Translations under genes and position numbers: made by a program
Assembly: GCF_042242105.1 (NCBI RefSeq)
Contig: NC_092027.1
Coordinates: forward strand, 5,926,006-5,990,005
Length of the DNA: 64,000 nt
Direction of reading: 5' to 3'
Source of the DNA: Pempheris klunzingeri
Lineage: Eukaryota > Chordata > Actinopteri > Acropomatiformes > Pempheridae
The notes under the pieces: model-generated
What the model saw: only the letters and a program-made list of their open reading frames with translations
The model's database searches: none
Told to the model about the DNA's origin: nothing
Part shown: positions 53,601-64,000 of the stretch, in pieces
Numbering within the stretch: position 1 is the stretch's first letter
Layout of the letters: each line of letters opens with the position of its first letter

Positions 53601-56600
53601 TGGTGATTCTGTCACAGGCGCAGGATAAAATGTTGGCTCTGAACCTTGGCCAGATGTTGGTGATTCTGATGCAGCCGCTGATTCATGTGTTGGTTCTGAA
53701 TCCTTCCCAGATGTTGGGGATTCTGGTGCAGGTGCTGGTTCAGAGGAAGGTTCAGAATCCTGCCCAGATGCTGGTGATTCTGGTGTAGGTGCTGGTTCAG
53801 AGGAAGGTTCAGAATCCTGCCCAGATGATTGTGATTCTGTTACAGGCGCAGGATAAGATGTTGGCTCTGAACCTTGGCCAGATGTTGGTGATTCTGACGC
53901 AGGCGCTGATTCGTGTGTTGGTTCTGAATCCTTCCCAGATGTTGGTGATTCTGACGCAGGCGCTGATTCAGAGGAGAGTTCAGAGTCCTGCCTAGATGTT
54001 AGTGATTCTAGTGTAGGTGCTGGTTCGGGTGTTAATTCTGTGTCCTTCCCAGATGTTGGGGATTCTGGTGTAGGTGCTGGTTCAGAGGAAGGTTCAGAAT
54101 CCTGCCCAGATGATGGTGATTCTGGTGTAGGTGCTGGTTCAGAGGAAGGTTCAGAATCCTGTCCAGATGATGGTGATTCTGTCACAGGCGCAGGATAAAA
54201 TGTTGGCTCTGAACCTTGGCCAGATGTTGGTGATTCTGATTCAGCCGCTGATTCATGTGTTGGTTCTGAATCCTTCCCAGATGTTGGGGATTCTGGTGCA
54301 GGTGCTGGTTCAGAGGAAGGTTCAGAATCCTGCCCAGATGCTGGTGATTCTGGTGTAGGTGCTGGTTCAGAGGAAGGTTCAGAATCCTGCCCAGATGATT
54401 GTGATTCTGTCACAGGCGCAGGATAAGATGTTGGCTCTGAACCTTGGCCAGATGTTGGTGATTCTGACGCAGGCGCTGATTCGTGTGTTGGTTCTGAATC
54501 CTTCCCAGATGTTGGGGATTCTGGTGCAGGTGCTGGTTCAGAGGAAGGTTCAGAATCCTGCCCAGATGCTGGTGATTCTGGTGTAGGTGCTGGTTCAGAG
54601 GAAGGTTCAGAATCCTGCCCAGATGATTGTGATTCTGTCACAGGCGCAGGATAAAATGTTGGCTCTGAAACTTGGCCAGATGTTGGTGATTCTGATGCAG
54701 GCGCTGATTCGTGTGTTGGTTCTGAATCCTTCCCAGATGTTGGGGATTCTGGTGCAGGTGCTGGTTCAGAGGAAGGTTCAGAATCCTGCCTAGATGCTGG
54801 TGATTCTGGTGTAGGTGCTGGTTCAGAGGAAGGTTCAGAATCCTGCCCAGATGATTGTGATTCTGTTACAGGCGCAGGATAAGATGTTGGCTCTGAACCT
54901 TGGCCAGATGTTGGTGATTCTGATGCAGGCGCTGATTCAGAGGAGAGTTCAGAGTCCTGCCTAGATGTTAGTGATTCTAGTGTAGGTGCTGGTTCGGGTG
55001 TTAATTCTGTGTCCTTCCCAGATGTTGGGGATACTGGTGTAGGTGCTGGTTCAGAGGAAGGTTCAGAATCCTGCCCAGATGATGGTGATTCTGTCACAGG
55101 CGCAGGATAAAATGTTGGCTCTGAAACTTGGCCAGATGTTGGCGATTCTGATGCAGGCGCTGATTCATGTGTCAGTTCTGAATCCTTCCCAGATGTTGGG
55201 GATTCTGGTGTAGGTGCTGGTTCAGAGGAGACTTCAGAGTCCTGCCCAGATGATAGTGATTCTAGTGTAGGTGCTGGTTCGGGTGTTAATTCTGTGTCCT
55301 GCCCAGATTCAGGTGTTGGTTCAGGCATGTGTCCTAAATCTTGCCCTGATGTTGGTGATTCTGTTGCAGGCCATGGTTCAGCAGTTGGTCCAAAATCTTT
55401 CTCTGATTTGGGTGATTCTGATGCAGACGCTGATTCAGGTGTTGATTCTGAATCCTGCCCAGATGTTAGTGGTTCTGGTGTAGGTGTTGATTCAGAGGAG
55501 GATTTGGTGTCCTGCCCAGATGTTAGTGGTTCTGGCGCAGGTGATGGTTCAGGCGTCAGTTCTGAATCCTGCCCAGATGTTAGTGGTTCTGGTGTAGGTG
55601 CTGATTCAGAGGAGGATTTGGTGTCCTGCCCAGATGTTAGTGGTTCTGGCGCAGGTGATGGTTCAAGCGTCAGTTCTGAATCCTGCCCAGATGTTAGTGG
55701 TTCTGGTGTAGGTGCTGATTCAGAGGAGGATTTGGTGTCCTGCCCAGATGTTAGTGGTTCTGGTGCAGGTGATGGTTCAGGTGTCAGTTCTGAATCCTGC
55801 CCAGATGATGGTGATTGTGGTTTAGGTGCTGATTCAGAGGAGAGTTTGGCATCCTTTCCAGATGTTAGTGATTCTGATACAGGTGCTGGAACAGGGGTTG
55901 GTTCAGAAGGGGGTTCTGAATCCTGTCCAGGTGTTGATGATTTTTGCACATGCACTTGTTCAGGAGTTGGCTCCGAATCTTGCCCAGATGTTGGTGAATC
56001 TGTCATGAGTGTTGGTTCAGATGTTGGTTGTGCAATCTGACTAGATGTTTGTGATTCTGTTGCATGATCTGGTTCTAATGTTGGCTCTAAAACTTGTTCA
56101 GATTTTGGTGATTCTGATGCAGGTGCTGATTCAGCGGAGGGTTTGGTGTCCTGCCCAGATGTTAGTGGTTCTGGTGCAGGTGCTAGTTCAGATGTCAGTT
56201 CTGAATCCTGCCCAGATGCTGGTGATTCTGTCGCAGGCACAGGATAAGATGTTGGCTCTGAAACTTGGCCAGATGTTGGTGATTCTGATGCAGGCGTTGA
56301 TTCATGTGTTGGTTCTGAATCCTTCCCAGATGTTGGGGATTCTGGTGTAGGTGCTGGTTCAGAGGAAGGTTCAGAATCCTGCCTAGATGATGGTGATTCT
56401 GTCACAGGTGCAGGATAAGATGTTGGCTCTGAAACTTGGCCAGATGTTGGTGATTCTGATGCAGATGCTGGTTTAATTGTTTGTTCTGAATTTTGCCCAG
56501 GCGTTGGTGACCTCAATGTTGATGATGCTATTGTAGGCCATGGTTCAGCAATTGGTCCAAAATCTTTCTCAGATTTTGGTGATTCTGATGTAGGCAATGG

Positions 56601-58089
56601 TCCAGGTGTTGGTTCTGAACCCTGCCCAGATGTTGTTAATTCTGGTGCAGATGTTGGTTCAGAGGAGAGTTCAGAGTCCTGCCTAGATGTTAGTGATTCT
56701 AGTGTAGGTGCTGGTTCAGGTGTTGGGTCTGAATCTTGCCCTGATGTTGGTGATTCTGTTGCAGATGCTGGTTCAGAGGAGGGTTCAAAGTCCTTCCCAG
56801 ATGTAGGTGATTCTGTCGCTGGCCCTATTTCAGTCATTGGTCTTACATCTTGCCCCGATGATGGTGATTCTGATTCAGGCTGTAAAACCTGCTCAGTTGG
56901 TGATGTTTCTGGTGCAGATGATGTTTCAGAGGATGTTTCTGAATACTTCCCGGATTTCCATGATGCTGTTTCAGGTATAGTGTCAGGTTCGGGTGATGTC
57001 CCAACGTCCTGTTTAGGTCGTTTTCCTTTTCCTGAACCTTCACCACAATTGCATGGTTTGAGTTGAATGATGTTTTTAATAAGATCAGCACTTGGGAAGT
57101 TCACACATAAGACACCTAAGCAACCCTGATTTAATGAACTTTTCTTATGTTGCACCACAAAGTGACTGAGCTTCTTGTTAACTGTTTTAGCCAGTGTTGT
57201 AGGACTTTGAAGAATTGATGCTGCACTGTCACTCAGCACAATGTGATGGCCACAGAGGTGTGACTTGATTCGCTGTATTTGGCCTTCAACATTATTCAGC
57301 TTGTCATATTCAAAGAAAAATGATTTATGGTTTTCTGTTCCAGCATGGTAGGTGTCACTCTGGAGGAAAACAATCTTGCCTCTTGCCTCTTGCAAGTTTG
57401 GTACTGACAACTTAGTCCACATTTTATTTCTGAATTTTTCGAGTAATGCCTTCATCAGTTCTTTGACTTTTGTCTTGTAAAACCCATGTATTGTCATTTT
57501 CAAAAGCACAGTCTCACTACCATGGTCTTTTAAGAAACTGAAAATGATCTTCAGGACTTCACCAAAATCAGTGTGTTGCCAAAACATCCAGTGACTATCC
57601 CTAATATAAATATGTTTTTGGTTAGGCAACCAAATCCCAGCATGTAGATCAAAATACCGGAGTCCCATTTTAAGTTGCTTTTCCAAGTTCCAAACTTGAC
57701 ATGTAGCAAGTGGTCCTCCATATAAAGATAAGCTTTCATGTGTTCCAGGAATGGAGATAGCAGATACTGGAGTGTCATCAGGTATAGACTTCATCCAGTT
57801 CAGATTATAAAGTCTAGGATCTACTTCTGGGTTATCATTGAAACCTCTCCATGAAGCTGAGCAGGAGGTTATTCTGGTGGGGGAGGGGAGGACATAATAC
57901 TTGGTATCAAAATTTTAATATCAGAGACAAGCACAAGTATTTCTTTAACAACAAATAAAAAACAAGAAAACTGTCTAAATATGAAAGGAAATTTTACCTA
58001 AGTTTATAAAGTGCATTATTTTATGCAGAATTATCAATATCAGGTTTGACTTACATAGAGAGAAGCCAGAGGTAATGATGGATCTCCAT
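47619..58089 (-). CDS. Giant secreted protein: two PI-PLC X-like domains and long Pro/Ser/Glu repeats
   Basis: Two exons are inferred: 58055-58089 (35 bp) and 47619-57873, predicting 3429 residues. Exon 1 plus the start of exon 2 give a signal peptide, MEIHHYLWLLSIITSCSA. Then come an X-like domain (about residues 22-288), about 2500 residues of 19-residue repeats such as ESPTSGQDSEPSSEPAPTP, a second X-like domain (about 2793-3059), a 7-residue EVPTPGP-type array, and a short basic tail. Domain evidence is PGTHES with the first His, GLRYFDLH, FLKDHGSETVLL and ARGKIVFL, resembling bacterial-type PI-PLC (PI-specific phospholipase C). Fish have several related secreted PI-PLC X proteins, but I do not recognise this exact gene. 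The role is unknown; secretion is inferred. The uninterrupted frame over 10 kb of repeats argues against a pseudogene. Confidence 0.8.
47860..48690. repeat. 21-bp coding minisatellite (7-residue EVPTPGP type)
   Basis: On the - strand it encodes alternating EVPTPGP and EAPPPGP units, with some EVPKPWP variants, roughly 40 units. It has a different unit length and sequence from the main array and lies between the second X-like domain and the C-terminus. Confidence 0.88.
48731..49532 (-). other. Second PI-PLC X-like domain (C-terminal copy)
   Basis: By eye I count about 20 base differences from the first copy over 802 bp, about half of them changing the residue. It starts at FNDNPEIDPRLYNLNW, but here there is no signal peptide: the repeat array runs directly into it, in frame. 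Confidence 0.85.
49545..56990. repeat. 57-bp coding minisatellite, about 130 units, with higher-order structure
   Basis: On the - strand each 57-bp unit encodes 19 residues with the pattern ESPTSGQDSEPSSEPAPTP. Higher-order periods are visible: 228 bp (four units) between 53561 and 54814, a 570-bp shift between 53561 and 54131, and 114 bp (two units) at about 55465, 55579 and 55693. As 57 is a multiple of three, unit gain or loss does not shift the frame. Confidence 0.9.
57044..57845 (-). other. First PI-PLC X-like domain (N-terminal copy)
   Basis: 802 bp that align without any gap to 48731-49532. Landmarks in order: NDNPEVDPRLYNLNW, SIPGTHESLSLYGG, MGLRYFDLHAGIW, RDSHWMFWQH, FLKDHGSETVLLKM, EARGKIVFLQSD, HHIVLSDSAAS, and a closing Cys pair CNCG. 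Confidence 0.85.
58055..58089 (-). CDS. Signal-peptide exon of the giant PI-PLC-like gene
   Basis: ATG at 58087-58089 is followed by 35 coding bases and a perfect donor, AT|gtaagtc. Joining to the acceptor at 57874 (cccccaccag) keeps frame and produces a hydrophobic leader with a plausible cleavage after CSA, followed by SWRGFNDNPEVDP. The same FNDNPE segment precedes the second domain, which supports the join. It is too short to be seen as an ORF by itself. Confidence 0.75.
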
Positions 58090-58996
58090 AATTGGGTTGT
58101 TGGCTAATCTACGGTCCGGTGAGCTCAGTCAGGATTGTTCAGATCTCTTCCCCTTATGTATTCACATTTTTTTCCTTAACTGTTAATTTTCAAAATATTC
58201 CACTTGCCTTGAAAAGCTTTCACCGCTGAACATGACCATGCCGAATAGGCAATTGTCTCCCTTGGAGTGAGCTGCTGTGAGAATTAAGATAAACTCTCAT
58301 TTGCATGTTTTTACTCTCTAATCTTTCATTTGGAGTTGGAGGGAGGGACAGAAAGAGACAAAGACGTGGACATTGTAAACGTTGTGAACAGATCAGAACA
58401 GTGGAGTTAGTAAAATGTGCCTTCAGGGACAGTCATAAAGATACACAAGTCAAGTAAGCTTTGCATACACTACATTTAGAATTCAACTGACACCTAAACT
58501 AAATGGTTATAAAGTTTTTAGCTTTTTGAGGACAGTCAATTATATTGCAACAAATGTCAGTGTGCAATATTGTGTGCGCACATTTTGTACTTTTCAGCTG
58601 CTTTCAGTGGTTTGGATTATACAGTGCTTAGTTTGAAAACAAATGTGTGTCATTTTGGGAAATACACTTATGTATAGCTGTTCACCGTCTGTGGTTGGTT
58701 GTGCTGTGCTGTCACATCATCCTTATCCCGGCCAGTAAGCTTGTGCCTGGCCTCTGCTGATCCTCTTCCTGACCACCTGTTGCATCTTAGTGCGACAGGT
58801 CATTTGCAGAGGAATGATCAGCTAAGACATAACATGGACAATTTGTTACCAGTGGCAATTCACAACAGGAACAATCTGATAAAGCCTTTGAGATGACAAG
58901 AGTGCTTTTTATCTGCTAGAGGCTCAACTGCTTCTAACACCTACTTTTTCTCCAGCTTCTGCCTCTAGGAGTTAATCCCGTCTTTGTCTTTGCAAG
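58090..58996. promoter_or_regulatory. Head-to-head intergenic region between the giant gene and oscp1
   Basis: About 0.9 kb separates the two start codons on opposite strands. It is AT-rich, with an octamer ATTTGCAT at 58299-58306 and, for the - strand gene, a weak TATA-like TACATAAG near 58154-58161. Either gene may use it; no transcription start is defined. No other gene is seen. Confidence 0.4.
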
Positions 58997-61900
58997 ATGT
59001 CTGTGCGAACTCTCCCCCTGGTTTTCATTAATCTTGGTGGAGAAATGCTTTACATACTGGACCAACGCCTCCGAGCGCAAAACACGTCCGAGGACAATTC
59101 TGAGAAAGGTAGAGGTGGTTAGAGAGCTGACAGGCTTGGTAGGTGTGTACGTGTTTAGCCCCCATTCACCCGTCCTCCTGACAAGCTGTAGCTGTCAGAT
59201 GTCAGCTTATAAACTGAACATGTGCATCTCATATTTCTTGTCATATTCTCCCAAATGACAAGTCTATTTTCTTTCTTTTCTTTCTTGGGAAACCTAACGT
59301 GGATGCAGGAGTGTGGTCAGAGAATGACAGAAAAAGAGGTATCCATGCCATACTTAGCAGATTACTGTTTAGCAATCTCCTTCTGCCCCTGTAGTGTCCA
59401 CTCTTAGCTGTAATGCTATTTACTTTACACTGAGGTCCACTGTGTGATACAGTCGTACTCTCTAGAAAATGCTGCTCCAAACAGCCAAAACACAGTAGCG
59501 ACATTTGGTTAAAAGTATGTTAAGACAAGAATCTGACTTTTTGGCATCTGTTTTACCATAAAATAGGGTATATGGTCATATGAATATCACTATTTTCATT
59601 CCATATACAATAAACCTAAAAGTTTCAATAGTAAATTCTAGGCATGATTAACCACCTCTCTGTTTCTGTTTACTTCATAGTCATGAATGACATCGTTGGG
59701 ACCCTGTTCAGTAAAGCCTTTATGGATGAACTTCTCAAACCTCAGCAGCTGTATTCAAACAGGACACTGAAAACAGTGCTAAACCGGATAGCGCACGCCT
59801 CCATCATGAGGCTGAACCCGGCCAGCATGGACAGGGTACGTACGAGAAGCTGATCATTTAAATTATGATTTTATAGTATAATATGCTGGACTCCAAATTA
59901 CATCTTCAAGATTGTCTGGCTTGGTCTTACTTTCTTTCATGTTTCCAGGATTTTATCAGTTAAAATGTTCAGATTTTATTGATTTAAGGTCAGGTCTCAA
60001 GTCCAAATCTTACATTAAGTTAAGTGAAGTAGTTTTGTTTGATTGCAGGGGTGACATGTTCTTTAACTTAACGTCTTTTTCCTTTTTTTCCCCCTCCTGT
60101 AGCTTTATGAGCTGATGATCATGGCGTTCAAATATCAGCTCTTCCTTTGTCCACGGCCAAAAGACTTGCTGCTCATCACTTACAATCACATAGACAGCAT
60201 CAGGGAATTTGTGAAACACACTCCTGCGGTCGTGAATCAAGTGGACGAGACACACAGGAAGATCATTGAAGTACGCTGAGAGCTGTTATTAAATCATATT
60301 CCATTACTGAAAGCCTCTTTTTAAAATGTTCAACTACAGCTGCCACACACACACACACATATTACCAGGACACGGCGGCCTTTATAGTCCGTATACTATC
60401 TGGATTCCAGCTGTCAGTTTTTATTGCCTGTACTATATAAGTATATCCTGTGTGACCTTTTGTTCCTCTTGTTGCAGGTTTACTCATCTTTTTCAGAAGG
60501 TGAATTCCAGCTTCTCAGACAAACGCTGCTCATATTTTTTCAAGACATGCATGTTCGCGTGAGTCCTCTGCTTTTGCTAACTCATCCCTCCATACAAGTG
60601 AGATGGAAACACAACACCTTTTTTTTTCTACGAGCTTTTTCATATGTTATTTCTTCCTCTTAGGTGTCGCTTTTCCTCAAAATTAAAGTCCAAAATCCCA
60701 ACGGACGTTTTGTCCTATCGACATCAGGCCCAGTGCCTCATGGGATAGAAGTTCCAGGGCTTATTAGGTGGGTAGATGACGGACAGCAACAAGGCACTGA
60801 ATGTGTCCTGATAGTAAGAAATAGTAAGAAACCCATCAAATGTTTTGCTCCAGCTATCTTTTACATGTAAACAAGTGATGTAACATGATCCAAAGTGCCG
60901 CCCCTCTTTTCTATTTCACATGCAGCATCTATTCCATTAGCACTCAACAACCACAGATCGAGTGACAAGCTGACGTGTCTTCATTAGAAAACTTTCTTGT
61001 ATTTAGTCTCAGATTTCCAGAGTGTCGTCATCTGCTTCCTGTTTCCGCAGGACGTTTAATAATAAGGGCAGAGAAGTTAGACGAAGTGAATTCCCCACGG
61101 GGGGAAGTTACACCAGCCCCATCAGAGAGGGATCCTTTGACCTGCATGGAGACAGAGTCATCAGACTGGGCATGGACATGTATGGTACTACACCACACAT
61201 ACTGTAGGTTATGTGGGTGACAGAATAGAGTGGAATGAAGCTAACACAGCTGTGTGTCATGAATTTAAAGGTACACTGTGAACCACCCAGAGGAGACACA
61301 CACATCCAAGGCTCCTTCTGTCAAGGTAATAAAAGGACATTTTCATCAGTGCTGTTGGTGAATGTTGTCAACTGAAGAAATAAACACCTCAGCTTGTGCT
61401 GTATGGACACAGAAAACTGAGTTCTCCTGCTGCAAAATCAGTTGTACTTCCTGGTCACCAGCGCTGTCATTTGAGTCATCATGACCAGGAAGAACTACAG
61501 GCTCTGTAACCTCAGCTAATCAGCCTGTTCGGCTGCAGTCAATTACAGCGTGGGTTACAGCAGGTTTAAGACACTTCAGCATTGGCTTCACTTTTCAGAC
61601 CTGGGAGCTACGTCCACTTCTTTACATACAGTCTACAGTTTACAGAGCGGAGCAGAGGACCGGAGAGGATTTGGGGGGTTGGGAGTCAGAAGCTTGTGGG
61701 CAATGCATCATGGTAAATGTAGGCACTGGCGTCATGGAGCCTGAGAACTCAGCTGTCTTTATCAATGCAGCATGCACTGAGGTATTTATTGCTTCAATGG
61801 ACTATCAACACTTATTGGACACTCACATAAAAAGCGTCAAGCAGACTTCTGCTGTGGTGCATGCTGCCTGACTGCCGTGGATGGTTTACTGAACAGACTT

Positions 61901-63076
61901 AATTAATTTCTCCCTACATAATATAGTTGCACAGCTCCTCAGGCAACCTATAGTGGATTGAAATGAATAAGGCCATTTAAAAACATTTATAGCTTTGCTT
62001 TAAGAAAACATAACCTAAAGAGTTTGTTTCTGCATAACACTTACCTTCATTTGTGATGCTTAAAGTACATTTTGGTGATAATTTTGTGCTGTTTCCACTT
62101 AGTAAAGGATGTGGATACTGTTAACTCACTGCACGATTCTCTCAGTCACCTCACATCTTTTTGCTCTTGAGTTTGCATTACTTACTGTTCTCCTCCACCC
62201 TGCTGCAGACACACGACACTCCCAACCTTCTGGCCAAAGAGGAGCTGAACCTGCTGGCTCGCCTGATGGGCAGCGTGAAGGCTGAGAGCACGGCCAAAGC
62301 TGAAACTGGCTTTAGGATCAACCTGTTTTCTACCGATGAAGAGGAGGAGGAGGCGTGAGTGCTTTTATTCTCTTTACTCATTCTCTGTATTTATATATTT
62401 ATATATATTAATTTCCACAAATATGACTTTTATTTTGGTTAACAGGGGAGCTTCAGGTGGAGCTGAGGAGTCCTTGTTTGGAGTGATAAATATTCAAGCG
62501 ATGCAGGTACAGCAGGGGACTGTGGACCGCTGCCAGCCAGCGTTTAGTTATAGTTAGTTATGTAAGCGACTTCTGAACCTGAGAATGGACTTAAAACATC
62601 TTAAAAACTCAAAGTATTAAAGGTTTCATACCATGCAAAATGCACTTTTTAATGTATTTTAACTTAAAAAAATGTGTGGAACAGCTGCGCCAGCCACATC
62701 TGCTATGACACGAACTATTTAGACCTACAAGTATACAAGTATGGACCTGAAAATGAGCAGAATATGGGAATATGGGAATATATACACACCTACTTAGGCT
62801 GACATCTATTGACGTAGTTCTAAAATTGTACCAGACATTATTATTATAGGTGGATTAAACATGATATTTTTCTTTACAGACTGTAGTTAAGCTATTGTTA
62901 ACCATTTGTTAGGAGTTTTAAGAGACATGTTGGGGTTTTGTTTTAATCAGGATGAACAGGCTGCGTCTGAGCTGGCACGAATCGCCGGACAGTTTGCGGA
63001 TGATGAGGAAGAGCTGCATGAAAATCCCAGCGGTAACAAAGGAGACGACCTGCTGGCCATGATGGACGACCTCTGA
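58997..63076 (+). CDS. oscp1: OSCP1, organic solute carrier partner 1
   Basis: Ten coding exons: 58997-59108, 59681-59835, 60103-60270, 60478-60558, 60664-60767, 61051-61179, 61271-61325, 62209-62354, 62446-62506 and 62951-63076, with GT/AG junctions throughout and 378 residues in frame (human about 380). It starts MSVRTLPLVFINLGGEMLY and ends KGDDLLAMMDDL, both nearly identical to human. Key blocks include FKYQLFLCPRPKD, EFQLLRQTLLIFFQDMHVRV, NGRFVLSTSGPVPHG and AKEELNLLARLMG. The protein (also called NOR1) has no membrane helix. It has been linked to organic solute uptake and to cilia in other animals; the mechanism is not settled. Exon 6 ends at AT|gtatgg, which restores frame into exon 7. 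Confidence 0.95.
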
Positions 63077-63437
63077 CCCTGTGTGGTGTAGTTTCAATGA
63101 AACCGTCAGTGAAACCGTCAGTGAAACCGTCAGTTTCACGACTTTATTGTATCAACATTGCTGCCTCACTCTTAACCTCAGGTAAAATCAACACATTTGT
63201 CAATGTGAGCTCCTGTTTAATCTGTAAAATATGCCGTTACTGATGAATTCAGTTCAACGCTTTCAGCAGATTAGAAAGGAGGATAAATATAAAATAATTT
63301 GTAGCATCTATGCACCTGATATTAGACAAAAACTCTTTATTGTATTTGACTATATTTTAAATTGCTAGCACTCATAAAAGTACCATATGAATGGTATTGG
63401 AATCATATGTATTTTCTATGAAATAATTTTCAATAAA
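63077..63437 (+). other. oscp1: oscp1 3' UTR with polyadenylation signal
   Basis: The stop is TGA 63074-63076. A 12-bp unit GAAACCGTCAGT is repeated three times at 63099-63134. AATAAA at 63432-63437 is the likely polyadenylation signal. Confidence 0.65.
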
Positions 63438-64000
63438 GCATTTATTCATTTTTTTGTTTGTGTTCTGTTTTTTCACACGTCGACTAAAAGAATCATTCTA
63501 ATGCAGGCATCCTAATAGTTTTCCAGGAGAGTCAGAAATTATTTAATTTCTCTGTTATTCATCCATTTTAGAATTGAAAATTGTTAACCAGATCACATCA
63601 GGATCTGGAGATTTAGGCAAATATGGTGCATACTAATTTCCTGAAGGATATCTGAAATACATTTCTTATGCATTATGAATAACTTATGGAAAATATCATG
63701 ATAAATTAAATGATGTGTGTTGATACATTGTGTGCAAATTTACAATATCATCTTTGCCTTGTATTTATTTAGTTTTCAGGAATTTTAATGTATCATGTAT
63801 TTATTGCTGTTTTATGTACTTTACATAATGCTTCTGAACGTGATTATGATCCTTGATTATTCTCCACACAATTTATTTAATTCATCATGATTCTGTTTTA
63901 TATGTTTTGCATGTGAGGCCGCCAAAGAGCTTTTTAAACGGCCCCCTGCGTAATTGTGCATAAATACAATGAATATGCAAAGTTTTTACAGATGGATATA
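63438..64000. other. 3' flank of oscp1
   Basis: AT-rich sequence to the end of the window with no recognised feature. Confidence 0.6.

Noticed and set aside
49786..56350. Many + strand open frames of 60-336 codons across the 57-bp array
   Set aside because: Same cause: the repeat unit is a multiple of three, so opposite frames repeat in register. They are broken at arbitrary repeat positions, and the - strand frame with domains at both ends explains the sequence.

Overview
This is vertebrate nuclear DNA, almost certainly from a ray-finned (teleost, probably percomorph) fish. The genes are small, split by introns with GT/AG junctions and AT-rich. The encoded proteins are clear orthologues of vertebrate NEDD9, SMIM13, ZC3H12A (Regnase-1) and OSCP1. 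Introns and intergenic DNA carry interspersed inverted-repeat elements of the kind common in spiny-rayed fishes. Nothing bacterial, no CRISPR array and no recognisable RNA gene was found.

Layout. (1) Positions 1-23740 hold nedd9 on the + strand. Six coding exons give 818 residues; the tiny first coding exon was not found and is probably upstream of the window. (2) smim13 lies on the - strand at 30310-32145 in two coding exons (88 residues), with a CpG-containing promoter near 32240-32600. (3) zc3h12a lies on the - strand, with coding exons between 38966 and 45288 (656 residues) and a non-coding first exon near 45954-46140. (4) A giant - strand gene at 47619-58089 has a 35-bp signal-peptide exon and one 10.26-kb exon, predicting 3429 residues. 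It has two almost identical PI-PLC X-like domains separated by about 130 copies of a 57-bp Pro/Ser/Glu/Thr-rich repeat, and ends in a second repeat array of 21-bp units. (5) oscp1 lies on the + strand at 58997-63076, ten coding exons, 378 residues, head-to-head with the giant gene.

The genes do not form one pathway. NEDD9 is an adhesion and tyrosine-kinase scaffold, SMIM13 an uncharacterised membrane microprotein, Regnase-1 an RNase that restrains inflammatory mRNAs, and OSCP1 a solute-transport or cilium-associated protein. The neighbourhood joins two blocks that are separate in human: NEDD9-SMIM13 (6p24) and ZC3H12A-OSCP1 (1p34).

The most unusual object is the giant secreted PI-PLC-like repeat protein. 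Both X domains have the same substitutions at expected active-site positions, the two domain copies are about 97.5% identical at the DNA level with no indels, and the repeat shows layered higher-order periods of 57, 114, 228 and 570 bp. All exon calls were made by reading splice sites and frames by eye and by comparison with remembered vertebrate proteins; no alignment or database search was run.
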